NCBI GenBank assembly: GCA_037976565.1
Contig: CP137680.1
Coordinates: forward strand, 15,682,374-15,746,373
From: Mesocentrotus franciscanus
Taxonomy: Eukaryota; Echinodermata; Echinoidea; Camarodonta; Strongylocentrotidae
Direction of reading: 5' to 3'
Length of the DNA stretch: 64,000 nt
In this document: positions 46,301 through 50,131 of the stretch, one piece after another
How the letters are laid out: the number at the start of each line of letters is the position of its first letter
Position numbering within the stretch: the stretch's first letter is position 1
The notes under the pieces: model-generated
Database searches by the model: none
The model's input: the letters and a program-made list of their open reading frames with translations, nothing else
What the model was told of the DNA's origin: nothing
Made by a program: the position numbers and the translations under genes

Positions 46301-48806
46301 TCTCATCACCATGGTAACTCTGGTAAGGATGCAGAAAGGAGACAGGTTTCTGCCGATGTGAATGGTAATGAAGGAGAGCTAGTAGCGCAAGATGAACAAT
46401 ATGGAGCAAGGAACATGGTGGTTAATGATGGGACAGTACCTCATGATAATGAGAATAATAATCAACAGCATCATCATCATCATCATCATCATCACCAACA
46501 ACATGATAATCAACATCATCTTGAAAGTGGTCATAGTACATTCCTCATTGATAAAGAAGAGAGAACTGATGTGAGAGAGGATGATGAAAGAACTAGTAAC
46601 TGGAGCACAGAAGGGGATCCCTCCGATGAAGCCTTGCATGACCAAACTGATAGAGATAGAGGCAGTCGTGGAGGTGATAAAGAGGATACCAGGAATGGAA
46701 GAGTAACAATGGATCCAAAGTATGAAAACAGCGGTATGAGGAGAGAAGATGTTGGTGGAGAAGATGGTGATGATGGAAGGCATCAGTTCCTGGAGGATGG
46801 AGCAAGGGGAGATGATGAAGACAGTATGATTTATGTGAGACCGCTGAATGACATATCATCCCCAGCATTCAGTAATGGTATCGATGATGATGTCATCAGC
46901 CCTTCATCATCCAGACCACCCCACTACATCCCATCCTCTCATCGATATACAAGTGAACAAGATTATGAAGATGAGCTACATCACCATAGAAATGATGAAT
47001 TCAAACCAAGTGATGGCATTGATGATGACTTGTTGGCAGGCACTGATAGACTTGGTGGTAGAATTGATGTGGAGGAATACCAAGACTCCAACACCATTGA
47101 TGCCAAGGAAGATGGTTACTATGCCACCCAAATCAGTGATTCATTCCATGATGGAAGGGGAGGAGATGGGGAACAGGGAGGTCTGCATTCTTATCAAGAA
47201 ACGGACCCTGTCCACAAAGCTGGCTTTGATGGGATGGACAGAGACATGGTTGATGGTGGTCACACTCAACATGAAGATGCCTCGCAGGGGTATAGAACCG
47301 ATGACCTGCAGAACTTAATCACACAAAGTGACCATACAAACAGTGCATCATATAATACAGATAGTGCATCTAACATGGTAAGGACTAGATCTACCGGTAC
47401 CAGTGGTAGTGGACCTGATGATGAGTGTAGCAATGTGGGGATAAGAGGCAGTAGTCATGACGACGATTGGAGCAATGGGAGAGTAAGAGACGGTGATCTT
47501 GACGATGATGATGTTGTAGAGGATGGCATCGTTTTGACATTGAATGTTCAAGAAGCTGAACTGCAGAGAAGGCAACTAGAGTTAGAGGATGCAGAGAGAT
47601 CAGCAGCAGTCAGGCCAAAGGCGTATCCTTTTCAGTCCATGTGACAGCTAGGGCTAATAACCGTTAGGTAGAATTATTCAGCTGTTGTTGAGCTGTGGCT
47701 AAACAAAAAAATTGTCATCTTATATAAGTAACTGTCAAAATTAATGAAACCACCTAGCAGAAACTACCCAAAGAGGAATTTGAAATGCGATTATGTAGTA
47801 AGGAATGAAAACAAAAAATCAAAAATATACATGAAGTGTCCAATGGAGGATGTTGCTCTGGTACTTCACTTCAAGAGCAAATAACCTCATGATATTTTAC
47901 ACATGGTCACACCTTTCATTCTTTTCTTGCAGTTGACATGATGATTTGATCAGATTATTAGGCCATATGATATTTTAAGCATTACTGGCCTCCCATCAAT
48001 GATTATGTGAACATGTGAAAGCTTGTTCACATATGCTATCAATGGCAGTTATTTTGTTTACCAAATGAATGGCAAGTGGGAAAGAAAGTGTGCATGTGTG
48101 AACAGGCCTTATTAGGGGAGGGGTTAGTATGCAGTATTGAATGTCTTGTTTCTTTTCCTTGACTGGCATTCCTCTCAGGCATAATAAGAATGCCAGTAGC
48201 ACACTCCCAGATTTCTTCTTGCCACCCACCGACCTTGAGGCATCGATGAGGGCACTGTACAATAGTGTGTCCGGCCCACCATCGCATGTAAGTGTTTTTT
48301 CATCTGTATCATTTTAAACATGGCATACTTATGGTTTATGAATTAATGTAAGCTTGATAGATTAATTTTCCTTCATATTTACATTTGCCTTCACTGAATT
48401 CCTTTGACAGACCTACTTATCGTCATGACCTCCCCAAAATTCTCTCATAATTACCCAGTTAAATGTCAATGATATTGTTAGCTGCATAAGTGGATCTATT
48501 GCCCATTTAATACATATCATGGATATCAGACTATAAACGTTTTATTTACGTCTTGCATTGCTCATTAATCTTTCTTCCTTATTCAACCATTTTTACTGTA
48601 AAATAAACTCCTTGATTGCTTTATAGGAGTTGAGTGCCAGAGATCGGGCAAAGTTTGAAGCTGCTCACGAGATGGCACAGCGTCTGGGTTCAGGAGGTCA
48701 GCAGAGGTCACAAGCTGCAAGTCGAACAGCGCTGCCTTTCTCCTACAAGCAACCTACAGCTGACCAGGCAAAGAGGATTGCCAAAATATTCTCTGCTAAA
48801 TTCTAG
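9763..48806 (+). CDS. C2CD3: C2CD3, centriole distal C2-domain protein; full coding span in 47 exons
   Basis: The exons listed below join in phase at all 46 introns to 7920 coding bases (2639 residues). Similarity to vertebrate C2CD3 (about 2350 residues) is clear along the length. The N-terminal C2 region is at about residues 28-175. Further C2-like regions lie near 590-865, 880-1075, 1120-1290, 1295-1600, 1600-1765 and 1800-1945. The C-terminus [12 protein letters not shown] corresponds to the vertebrate RRIAKIFSSKL end. C2CD3 sits at the distal end of centrioles, supports distal appendage assembly and centriole elongation, and is required for primary cilia. The extra length comes mainly from exon 45. 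Two introns (after exons 3 and 45) look U12-type. The start ATG is chosen because the short Lys/Arg-rich leader matches the family and no upstream in-frame ATG is open. No break or frameshift was seen. Confidence 0.96.
10581..11988. mobile_element. 1.4-kb inverted-repeat element with nested SINE
   Basis: The left end CTGGGGCTGGGGCCCGTTTC and the right end GAAACGGGCCCCAG are inverted, continuing into TCGAAACC/GGTTTCGA. GGTGAC occurs on the left flank and overlaps the right end, suggesting a 5-6 base target duplication. There is no transposase, so it is a non-autonomous DNA element. Confidence 0.7.
11083..11442 (+). mobile_element. tRNA-derived SINE, family A, nested
   Basis: A tRNA-like head (TGGTCGAGTGGTTTAAGGC A box; GGTTCGAATCC B box) is followed by a body with CTCCACCCAGGTGTTAAATG and a (TTA)n tail. 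It lies inside the 10581-11988 element, so it arrived later. Confidence 0.85.
13009..13230. repeat. long near-perfect hairpin
   Basis: Arms of about 100 bases, near-identical for most of their length, are separated by a loop of about 14 bases (TACGCGCATGCACG). It lies in C2CD3 intron 1 about 750 bases before exon 2, so the pre-mRNA would carry a long double-stranded stem. Confidence 0.9.
13992..14166 (+). CDS. C2CD3: C2CD3 exon 2 (start of N-terminal C2 region)
   Basis: Follows TTTTTCAG. Contains [17 protein letters not shown] and [14 protein letters not shown], hallmark C2CD3 N-terminal residues (human SLPPLVEGQLRCFLKL, RVRWWGETSDGTLF). Confidence 0.96.
14390..14822. repeat. tandem duplication copy 1, interrupted by a retroposon-like insert
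   Basis: AACATGTTTAAATGCTGATC through GACAGGAGCTCAT (14390-14535) and about 14792-14822 align with 14824-15155. The duplication is broken by an insert at about 14536-14791. Confidence 0.75.
14536..14791 (-). mobile_element. retroposon 3' end with (TTGAAC)n tail
   Basis: On the minus strand the insert ends TTGAATAAAGTGAACTTGAA followed by more TTGAAC units, the layout of a LINE or SINE tail. Duplicate copy 2 lacks it, which marks both borders. Confidence 0.6.
14824..15155. repeat. tandem duplication copy 2, interrupted by a MITE
   Basis: Second copy of the unit at 14390-14822, without the retroposon but with a TA-flanked MITE at 14901-15090. Confidence 0.75.
14901..15090. mobile_element. pogo/Tigger-like MITE
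   Basis: Ends CAGTCAAACCTGTCTATAG and GCAGGTTTGACTG are inverted and flanked by TA on both sides. Copy 1 of the surrounding duplication has the corresponding empty site. A related copy is at 29775-29964. Confidence 0.8.
15192..15289 (+). CDS. C2CD3: C2CD3 exon 3
   Basis: Contains [16 protein letters not shown] (human [16 protein letters not shown]). The exon ends with one base (G) and is followed by ATATCCTTT, not GT. Reading on leads to a stop 15 codons later, so a non-GT splice is required. Confidence 0.92.
15290..16079 (+). other. U12-type AT-AC intron of C2CD3
   Basis: The 790-base intron starts ATATCCTTT, the minor-spliceosome 5' consensus, and ends AC. TCCTTAAC at 16058-16065 matches the U12 branch-site consensus, about 15 bases before the 3' end. 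Splicing here joins AYLN to [14 protein letters not shown], matching human SYLTDMAVLVLEVITK. No GT-AG alternative gives that frame. Confidence 0.88.
16080..16188 (+). CDS. C2CD3: C2CD3 exon 4
   Basis: Begins after the AC acceptor. Encodes [14 protein letters not shown] and [12 protein letters not shown] (human IGRVQINGLAQLS) and ends before GTAAGT. Confidence 0.9.
16482..16831. mobile_element. TTAA-flanked MITE
   Basis: TTAAAGGGTAAGTCCACTCC and GGAGTGGACTTGGCCTTTAA are inverted and bounded by TTAA. At 350 bases without coding capacity, it is piggyBac-like by target site only. Confidence 0.7.
16991..17070 (+). CDS. C2CD3: C2CD3 exon 5
   Basis: Encodes [20 protein letters not shown], closing the N-terminal C2 region (human ST.KKLGELQVSLALEPL). 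Flanked by TTGTAG and GTGAGT. Confidence 0.93.
17111..17335. mobile_element. Tc1/mariner-like MITE
   Basis: CAGTCAACAACAAAATTATT at the left and AATAATTTAGTTGTTAACTG at the right are inverted. TA precedes the left end; the right flank has decayed to TG. Confidence 0.7.
17782..17984 (+). CDS. C2CD3: C2CD3 exon 6 (Ser-rich linker)
   Basis: Encodes [15 protein letters not shown], a Ser-rich tract and [10 protein letters not shown]. The donor GTTTAC is weak but keeps phase with exon 7. A partial relic copy lies at 19745-19837. Confidence 0.85.
18389..18525. mobile_element. short inverted-repeat element, GGGCCCC end
   Basis: GGGCCCCATTTCAAAAAAC at the left pairs loosely with GTGAAACAGGTCCC at the right. 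Its ends resemble those of the GGGCCCGTTTC element at 10581. Confidence 0.45.
18643..18757 (+). CDS. C2CD3: C2CD3 exon 7 (linker)
   Basis: Encodes [19 protein letters not shown] and a Ser/His tract. Placed by splice sites and phase; little family similarity. Confidence 0.82.
19134..19395 (+). CDS. C2CD3: C2CD3 exon 8
   Basis: Contains [19 protein letters not shown], matching human KDLLSALLEQGNKLRNAMV, a conserved short helix between the N-terminal and second C2 regions. Confidence 0.94.
19745..19837 (+). pseudogene. relic duplicate of C2CD3 exon 6 and its acceptor
   Basis: About 90 bases align with 17757-17850 across the polypyrimidine tract and into exon 6, including CTCCTATGATAGCTCCAGCT. 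The acceptor AG is changed to AA, so the original splice site is lost, though the frame stays open. It lies in intron 8. Confidence 0.75.
19992..20190 (+). CDS. C2CD3: C2CD3 exon 9
   Basis: Contains [18 protein letters not shown] (human DTRAIQLLLGSAELSQGNF) after an Asp/Glu-rich run. Confidence 0.94.
20505..20526. repeat. (AT)n microsatellite
   Basis: About eleven AT units immediately upstream of the exon 10 acceptor, where it forms most of the polypyrimidine-tract region. Confidence 0.9.
20551..20664 (+). CDS. C2CD3: C2CD3 exon 10
   Basis: Contains [20 protein letters not shown], aligning with human [23 protein letters not shown]. Confidence 0.93.
20775..20906. mobile_element. short inverted-repeat element, TACCTCAGTCACA family
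   Basis: Starts TTACCTCAGTCACA and ends TGTAACTGAGGTA, a perfect terminal inversion of about 12 bases. Same family as 7581-7704 and 55061-55188. Confidence 0.7.
21121..21192 (+). CDS. C2CD3: C2CD3 exon 11 (acidic)
   Basis: Encodes [20 protein letters not shown], like the human SISDFLSEEDD stretch. Clean CAG acceptor and GTAAGT donor. Confidence 0.9.
21339..21615. mobile_element. palindromic MITE, GGGGGGTGTTTCAC family
   Basis: Arms of about 65 bases begin GGGGGGTGTTTCACAAAGAC and end GTCTTTGTGAAACACCCCCC. A second member is at 40993-41304. No coding capacity. Confidence 0.85.
21885..22125 (+). CDS. C2CD3: C2CD3 exon 12 (polar linker)
   Basis: Encodes a Lys/Gln- then Ser/Glu-rich tract ending ASHYYR plus one base. 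Probably disordered; placed by splice sites and phase. Confidence 0.87.
22601..22811 (+). CDS. C2CD3: C2CD3 exon 13 (second C2 region begins)
   Basis: Contains [19 protein letters not shown] (human LSVDRLALLGRTHSVRIII) and a basic KGKPPRP stretch. Confidence 0.95.
23312..23552 (+). CDS. C2CD3: C2CD3 exon 14
   Basis: Contains [10 protein letters not shown] and [18 protein letters not shown], matching human TFFVEYHFPV and FVFPVQFGGPMIEHWWN. Confidence 0.96.
24017..24175 (+). CDS. C2CD3: C2CD3 exon 15
   Basis: Contains [19 protein letters not shown] (human EVIGSVSLSLRAVIQSELL), the end of a C2 fold. Confidence 0.95.
24609..24864 (+). CDS. C2CD3: C2CD3 exon 16
   Basis: Begins [13 protein letters not shown] (human VTMELITDNKDFTG), followed by a disordered Ser/Pro/Gln tract. 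Confidence 0.93.
25285..25388 (+). CDS. C2CD3: C2CD3 exon 17
   Basis: Polar linker ending QQGGFE. The donor at 25389 (GTTGGT) is preferred over one 12 bases earlier because only it is in phase 0 with exon 18. Confidence 0.8.
25900..26014 (+). CDS. C2CD3: C2CD3 exon 18
   Basis: Contains [15 protein letters not shown] (human LLLHVLYVENGHLT), the first strand of a C2 region. Confidence 0.92.
26186..26467 (+). mobile_element. tRNA-derived SINE, family A
   Basis: Head GTCGTGGTCTAGTGGATAAG, B-box-like region, body ACTCCACCCAGGTGAGGTAA, and (TTA)n tail. Lies in C2CD3 intron 18. Confidence 0.85.
26643..26761 (+). CDS. C2CD3: C2CD3 exon 19
   Basis: Contains [10 protein letters not shown] and [14 protein letters not shown], matching human NTYLVCRMFW and VCWGTAQPTFSFKQ. 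Confidence 0.96.
26779..26832. repeat. (GT)n(CT)n compound microsatellite
   Basis: About nine GT units followed by about twenty CT units just after the exon 19 donor. Confidence 0.9.
27110..27211 (+). CDS. C2CD3: C2CD3 exon 20
   Basis: Contains [15 protein letters not shown] (human LKDNFMVIEVYDKNN). Thirty-four codons in phase 0. Confidence 0.95.
27582..27668 (+). CDS. C2CD3: C2CD3 exon 21
   Basis: Contains [18 protein letters not shown] (human LIGLVKLPLHQFYMSFKD). Confidence 0.96.
27955..28112. mobile_element. palindromic MITE, GGCCCCGTCTTACAAAGAGTT family
   Basis: GGCCCCGTCTTACAAAGAGT and its complement bound a 158-base element with repeated TCAATCGCAA words inside. A second copy lies 330 bases on. 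Confidence 0.8.
28321..28425 (+). CDS. C2CD3: C2CD3 exon 22
   Basis: Contains [18 protein letters not shown] (human YPVVAVDSYMPVIDVFSG) and [11 protein letters not shown]. Confidence 0.96.
28446..28604. mobile_element. palindromic MITE, second copy of the 27955 family
   Basis: Starts GGGCCCTGTCTTATAA and ends TTATAAGACGTGGCCC; the interior matches 27955-28112 with scattered changes. Confidence 0.75.
28959..29143. repeat. hairpin, GTATAAAACAAATRATG family
   Basis: GTATAAAACAAATAATGAAT and TTCATTATTTTTATA ends with further pairing inwards (CGTTGAAAGATTAACG and its complement). Shares ends with 39433-39577. Confidence 0.7.
29222..29515 (-). mobile_element. tRNA-derived SINE, family A, inverted
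   Basis: Minus-strand copy: GGACTCGAACCGCGGACCTT is the complement of the B-box region; CACCTGGGTGGAGTGTGGCA matches the body; AAT-rich tail at the left. Confidence 0.85.
29775..29964. mobile_element. pogo/Tigger-like MITE
   Basis: Related to 14901-15090. Starts CAGTGAAACCTGTCTATAAA after TA and ends ACGTGTTTGACTT before TA. Lies 23 bases before exon 23, so it supplies sequence close to that acceptor. Confidence 0.75.
29988..30067 (+). CDS. C2CD3: C2CD3 exon 23
   Basis: Encodes [20 protein letters not shown] (human IMALQRLKNEEG) and ends in phase 2 before GTATTC. Confidence 0.9.
30448..30494 (+). CDS. C2CD3: C2CD3 exon 24 (47 bases)
   Basis: Encodes [15 protein letters not shown]. Very small; supported by TTGCAG, GTAAGA and matching phases (2 in, 1 out). 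Confidence 0.82.
30650..30745. repeat. CT-rich microsatellite
   Basis: Degenerate CT/TCTG-rich run, interrupted on the right by the element at 30748. Confidence 0.8.
30748..31120. mobile_element. CCCCTCGCCGACGAAGTCGG element
   Basis: The left end is a small perfect hairpin (CCCCTCGCCGACG/AAGTCGGAGGGG). The right end is CCCTGCGAGGGGATGC. CT-rich microsatellite flanks it on both sides, so it was probably inserted into that run. No coding capacity. Confidence 0.5.
31130..31340. repeat. CT/TCTG/TCTA-rich microsatellite
   Basis: Right-hand part of the pyrimidine-rich run before the exon 25 acceptor. Confidence 0.85.
31377..31535 (+). CDS. C2CD3: C2CD3 exon 25
   Basis: Contains [18 protein letters not shown] and [14 protein letters not shown] (human TVWGEADCYVQYYFP), then a Gln-rich loop from CAG/CAA codons. 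Confidence 0.97.
31739..31960 (+). mobile_element. diverged tRNA-derived SINE
   Basis: TAGTTGACTGGTTAGAGCAC head, GATCAATCTCC B-box-like, and a body CACTCTCAACCCAGGTAATA like family A. Confidence 0.6.
32129..32288. repeat. (GAATT)n microsatellite at a retroposon-like tail
   Basis: About thirty pentamer units with a few variants run into GACTTTATTCACC. Read on the minus strand that is GGTGAATAAAGTC followed by AATTC units, the layout of a retroposon tail that later expanded. Confidence 0.85.
32335..32463 (+). CDS. C2CD3: C2CD3 exon 26
   Basis: Contains [18 protein letters not shown] (human [18 protein letters not shown]). Confidence 0.97.
32847..32941 (+). CDS. C2CD3: C2CD3 exon 27
   Basis: Contains [19 protein letters not shown] (human [19 protein letters not shown]). 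Confidence 0.97.
33072..33463 (-). mobile_element. TTAA-flanked MITE, GAGTTCTGG family
   Basis: 392 bases bounded by TTAA. Its left end AGAGAAGGTTGAGTTCTGG pairs with CCAGAACCCAACTTTATCT. It is the inverted counterpart of 44331-44724. Confidence 0.85.
33778..33915 (+). CDS. C2CD3: C2CD3 exon 28
   Basis: Contains [17 protein letters not shown] (human GTLPLSRVCAMVTMQHR) and VQTFSLPL. Confidence 0.97.
34345..34494 (+). CDS. C2CD3: C2CD3 exon 29
   Basis: Contains [12 protein letters not shown] (human SGLLDVGLRYRR) and [14 protein letters not shown] (human VSISVQIIRACGLQ). Confidence 0.96.
34814..34918 (+). CDS. C2CD3: C2CD3 exon 30
   Basis: Contains [18 protein letters not shown] (human TVGVNASVTTHLSFLPQG). 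The donor GTTAGT is weaker than GTAAGT but is the in-phase site that meets exon 31. Confidence 0.88.
35349..35541 (+). CDS. C2CD3: C2CD3 exon 31
   Basis: Contains [17 protein letters not shown] (human ACSFCPEFSHHVEFTCN) and [11 protein letters not shown]. Confidence 0.96.
35607..35910. repeat. GA-rich microsatellite
   Basis: Long degenerate (GA)n/(GACA)n tract in intron 31; reading frames across it are low complexity. Confidence 0.9.
36051..36197 (+). CDS. C2CD3: C2CD3 exon 32
   Basis: Contains [20 protein letters not shown], aligning with human KEYLLGVVKVPTKELLIKR. Confidence 0.94.
36763..37038 (+). CDS. C2CD3: C2CD3 exon 33
   Basis: Begins [12 protein letters not shown] (human ITGWYPI). 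A Pro-rich loop is followed by [20 protein letters not shown]. Confidence 0.94.
37285..37445 (-). mobile_element. SINE family A fragment, inverted
   Basis: ACCTGGGTGGAGAGTGGCAA and CAGGGATTCGAACCTTCAAC are complements of the family A body and B box. Confidence 0.7.
37797..37943 (+). CDS. C2CD3: C2CD3 exon 34
   Basis: Contains [16 protein letters not shown] and [10 protein letters not shown], the start of another C2 region (human ...WLPVHCLLL...CYLRYKLYD). Confidence 0.95.
38060..38400 (+). mobile_element. tRNA-derived SINE, family C
   Basis: Head GACGAGTTGGCTCAGTCGGT with an A-box-like sequence; body ends near TATACAGGGAGGAGAGACCA. Differs from families A and B in the body. Confidence 0.55.
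38470..38700 (+). mobile_element. tRNA-derived SINE, family B
   Basis: GGTGCGATGGCTCAGTGGTA and GGGTTCGAAATC boxes, body CCTCGGAGAGGACTTAAAGC, and a (AAAC)n tail. Confidence 0.8.
38700..38992. repeat. insertion bounded by 16-base direct repeats
   Basis: ATATTATAACCCTGAT occurs at 38700-38715 and 38977-38992, flanking 261 bases. This looks like a target-site duplication, yet the insert has no inverted ends and no A-rich tail. Confidence 0.6.
39056..39120. repeat. ~65-base foldback, GAGCCAGAAGG family
   Basis: TTTGGAGCCAGAAGGTCATT pairs with the complement in ACGTCTTTCTGGCTCCAAAG. Four relatives lie at 51249-55413. Confidence 0.8.
39433..39577. repeat. hairpin, GTATAAAACAAATRATG family
   Basis: Ends AGTATAAAACAAATGATGCA and TGCATCATTTTTATACT, with inner arms GATAGATTGTATAATGAACG-like. 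Same family as 28959-29143. Confidence 0.75.
39715..39826 (+). CDS. C2CD3: C2CD3 exon 35
   Basis: Encodes [20 protein letters not shown] and a Cys/His-containing strand. Phase 1 in, 2 out. Confidence 0.92.
40187..40351 (+). CDS. C2CD3: C2CD3 exon 36
   Basis: Contains [18 protein letters not shown] and [18 protein letters not shown], the closing strands of a C2 fold. Confidence 0.94.
40798..40909 (+). CDS. C2CD3: C2CD3 exon 37
   Basis: Contains [20 protein letters not shown], closely like the vertebrate SGVYPLFK...LGGAALR segment. Confidence 0.96.
40993..41304. mobile_element. palindromic MITE, GGGGGGTGTTTCAC family
   Basis: 312 bases with ends GGGGGGTGTTTCACAAAGAT and ATCTTTGTGAAACACCCCCC. 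Relative of 21339-21615. Confidence 0.85.
41581..41774 (+). CDS. C2CD3: C2CD3 exon 38
   Basis: A Lys/Glu-rich charged linker followed by [19 protein letters not shown], the first strand of the last C2 region. Confidence 0.92.
42394..42544 (+). CDS. C2CD3: C2CD3 exon 39
   Basis: Encodes [20 protein letters not shown] and [17 protein letters not shown], a C2-like strand pattern. Confidence 0.93.
42877..42919 (+). CDS. C2CD3: C2CD3 exon 40 (43 bases)
   Basis: Encodes [14 protein letters not shown], a core C2 strand; phases 0 in and 1 out agree with neighbours. Confidence 0.9.
43146..43273 (+). CDS. C2CD3: C2CD3 exon 41
   Basis: Contains [19 protein letters not shown] and [18 protein letters not shown] (human GWYNITDFSGECQGQIK). 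Confidence 0.97.
43278..43670. repeat. (GAT)n-rich minisatellite
   Basis: About 390 bases of degenerate GATGAT/GGTGAT units in intron 41, starting right after the donor. Reading frames of Met/Asp/Ile repeats here are artefacts. Confidence 0.95.
43776..43841 (+). CDS. C2CD3: C2CD3 exon 42
   Basis: Encodes [20 protein letters not shown] (human IKVAVSPLESL), 22 codons in phase 0. Confidence 0.92.
44187..44330 (+). mobile_element. diverged SINE family B
   Basis: ATGTAGCTCATTGGATAGAG head and GCATCAATCCTCAATTATAC body match family B loosely; the TTAA-MITE follows directly. Confidence 0.55.
44331..44724 (+). mobile_element. TTAA-flanked MITE, GAGTTCTGG family
   Basis: 394 bases bounded by TTAA, ends AGATAAAGTTGAGTTCTGG and CCAGAACTCAACCTACTCT. 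It is inverted and near full-length relative to 33072-33463. Confidence 0.85.
44983..45175 (+). CDS. C2CD3: C2CD3 exon 43
   Basis: Pro/Ser-rich linker, then [20 protein letters not shown], a predicted helix that may start a short coiled coil. Confidence 0.92.
45236..45408 (-). mobile_element. SINE family B, inverted
   Basis: CTACCACTGAGCCATCAGGC is the complement of the A box; body sequence GGACTTGGTAATGAGGATTA matches 38470-38700 on the other strand. Confidence 0.8.
45779..45935 (+). CDS. C2CD3: C2CD3 exon 44
   Basis: Encodes a polar tract ending [17 protein letters not shown]; phase 1 in and 2 out. Confidence 0.9.
46207..47622 (+). CDS. C2CD3: C2CD3 exon 45, long acidic/His-rich exon
   Basis: A 1416-base exon (about residues 2072-2543) beginning [16 protein letters not shown], a helix that may be coiled coil. 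A very polar tract follows with a His/Gln run near residue 2165 and many Asp/Glu/Gly/Ser residues, ending in [18 protein letters not shown]. It accounts for most of the extra length over vertebrate C2CD3. The frame stays open to a TGA at 47642, but family similarity resumes only by splicing at GC|GTATCC, a U12-type donor. Confidence 0.9.
47623..48178 (+). other. U12-type GT-AG intron of C2CD3
   Basis: The 556-base intron starts GTATCCTTTT, the minor-spliceosome consensus, and ends TCTCAG. TTTTCCTTGAC ending at 48163 matches the U12 branch site, 16 bases from the 3' end. Splicing makes [20 protein letters not shown] and restores the C-terminal family similarity. Retention would end the protein with YPFQSM and a stop. 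Confidence 0.9.
48179..48287 (+). CDS. C2CD3: C2CD3 exon 46
   Basis: Contains [18 protein letters not shown] (human VPNFFLPPQHLEASMRML). Confidence 0.97.
48627..48806 (+). CDS. C2CD3: C2CD3 exon 47 with stop
   Basis: Encodes [20 protein letters not shown] and ends [20 protein letters not shown]. The last residues match the vertebrate RRIAKIFSSKL terminus. Confidence 0.97.
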   Translation, partial: ELSARDRAKFEAAHEMAQRLGSGGQQRSQAASRTALPFSYKQPTADQAKRIAKIFSAKF

Positions 48807-49300
48807 GAAGTGAAGAGCTTTCAAGGATAACAAAGATAAACTCCCAGTTGGACAACTCTCCCATTCACTTTCAACCAACCAACTGCTGACCAGGCAAAGA
48901 GGATTGTAAAGATATTCTCTGCTAAATTCTAGGAAGTGAAGAACTTTCAAGGATAGCAAAGATGAACTCCCAGTTGGACAACTCTCCCATTCTCTTTTAA
49001 CCAACCTTCAGCTGACCAGGCCAAGAGGATTGCAAAGATATTTTTGCTAAATTCTAGGAAGTGAAGAGCTTTCAAGGATAGCAAAGATGAACTCCCAGTT
49101 GGACAACTCTTCCATTCTCTTTCAACTAACCTACAGTTGTCCAGACTAAAAGGATTGCAAAGATATTTTTGCTAAATTCTAGGAAGTGAAGAACTTAAAA
49201 GGATAGCAAAGATGACAACAAATCTTCACTGTTAAACTACCTGTTGGAGGGCTTTTCCTTTCTCTTTCAAACAACCTACGACTGGCCAGGCCAAAGGATT
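48755..49300 (+). repeat. ~126-base tandem repeat from the end of C2CD3 coding sequence into the 3' UTR
   Basis: The segment CAACCTACAGCTGACCAGGC with AAGAGGATTG..AAGATATT and TCTGCTAAATTCTAGGAAGT recurs. Its CCAG anchors fall near 48761, 48887, 49013, 49138 and 49283 (spacing 126, 126, 125, 145). Copy 1 is coding; copies 2-5 lie after the stop and grow more diverged. Confidence 0.93.
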
Positions 49301-49704
49301 ACAAAGATGTCAATATAATTATTAAATCACCCATGCTGTGAAGTAATATCTTCCCCTGAATACTGGAATCATATCCTAGACACACTAAACAACATACATT
49401 CAGAATAGGAGCTGAAGGTTGAAACAAATTGAATTTGCAAAAGATAAAAAAATGACATTAAAATACTATACATTGAAAATTGGTTCACGATCCTAGCAAT
49501 ACTAAGTAATCTGCTGTGAAGTGTTTTTTCCTCCTGAAGTGAAATATTAAAATGAAGACAATGTACAAAGAATGATATAAAATGAGTGGAACTTGTGAAT
49601 GACAGAAAATTACGCATAATTTCAATATGGTATGCGGTAATGCAATGATTGTTACCATCAGATGAAAGTGAATTGTTTCATCCTAGTTTATTTTATTTTA
49701 TTTA

Positions 49705-49755
49705 TTTTTTTTATTTAAAAAAAATTTTTTTTTTTTTTGGGGGGGGGAGGGGGCT
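49705..49755. repeat. poly(T) followed by poly(G)
   Basis: About 45 mostly T bases followed by about nine G in the C2CD3 3' UTR. Confidence 0.85.
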
Positions 49756-49911
49756 TATTCAAGTATCACATCAAATACTTATCATATTTACATACATGCA
49801 CAATGTTATTTATTTTTGTTTAAGTGGAGAAAATGTAAGATTTTACAATGGAGTGCTAACTGTAAATAAGAGTATATTTGTAATTGATACGCATTTCGTA
49901 CAAATATTGTG

Positions 49912-49917
49912 AATAAA
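49912..49917 (+). terminator. candidate C2CD3 polyadenylation signal
   Basis: AATAAA about 1.1 kb after the stop, the first canonical hexamer followed by a T-rich stretch. The 3' end would then be near 49935. Confidence 0.45.
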
Positions 49918-50131
49918 TTTAGAATGCTTTTCTTTTGTTGAAACTTAATCTATGTGGCCCTGATGCACGTGTTTTAGTCCTGTCTTACATGCTATAATAC
50001 ATTTTGCATGTATTTCTGAGAAAAACCCAATCGCTTGAACACTTTCATTCTAATTTCCATTCTCCAAATGCCTATTTTATCATCTAATATAACTATAATT
50101 CCCTTTTGTAAGAAGTTCTGTATTGTGTAGA

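Noticed and set aside
47623..47644. Treating the exon 45 frame as a complete gene ending at TGA 47642
   Set aside because: The last residues are intronic; splicing at GTATCCTTT restores the conserved C2CD3 C-terminus.
48755..49300. CRISPR-like array
   Set aside because: Spacing fits tandem duplication of coding sequence with no distinct spacers, and this is animal DNA.
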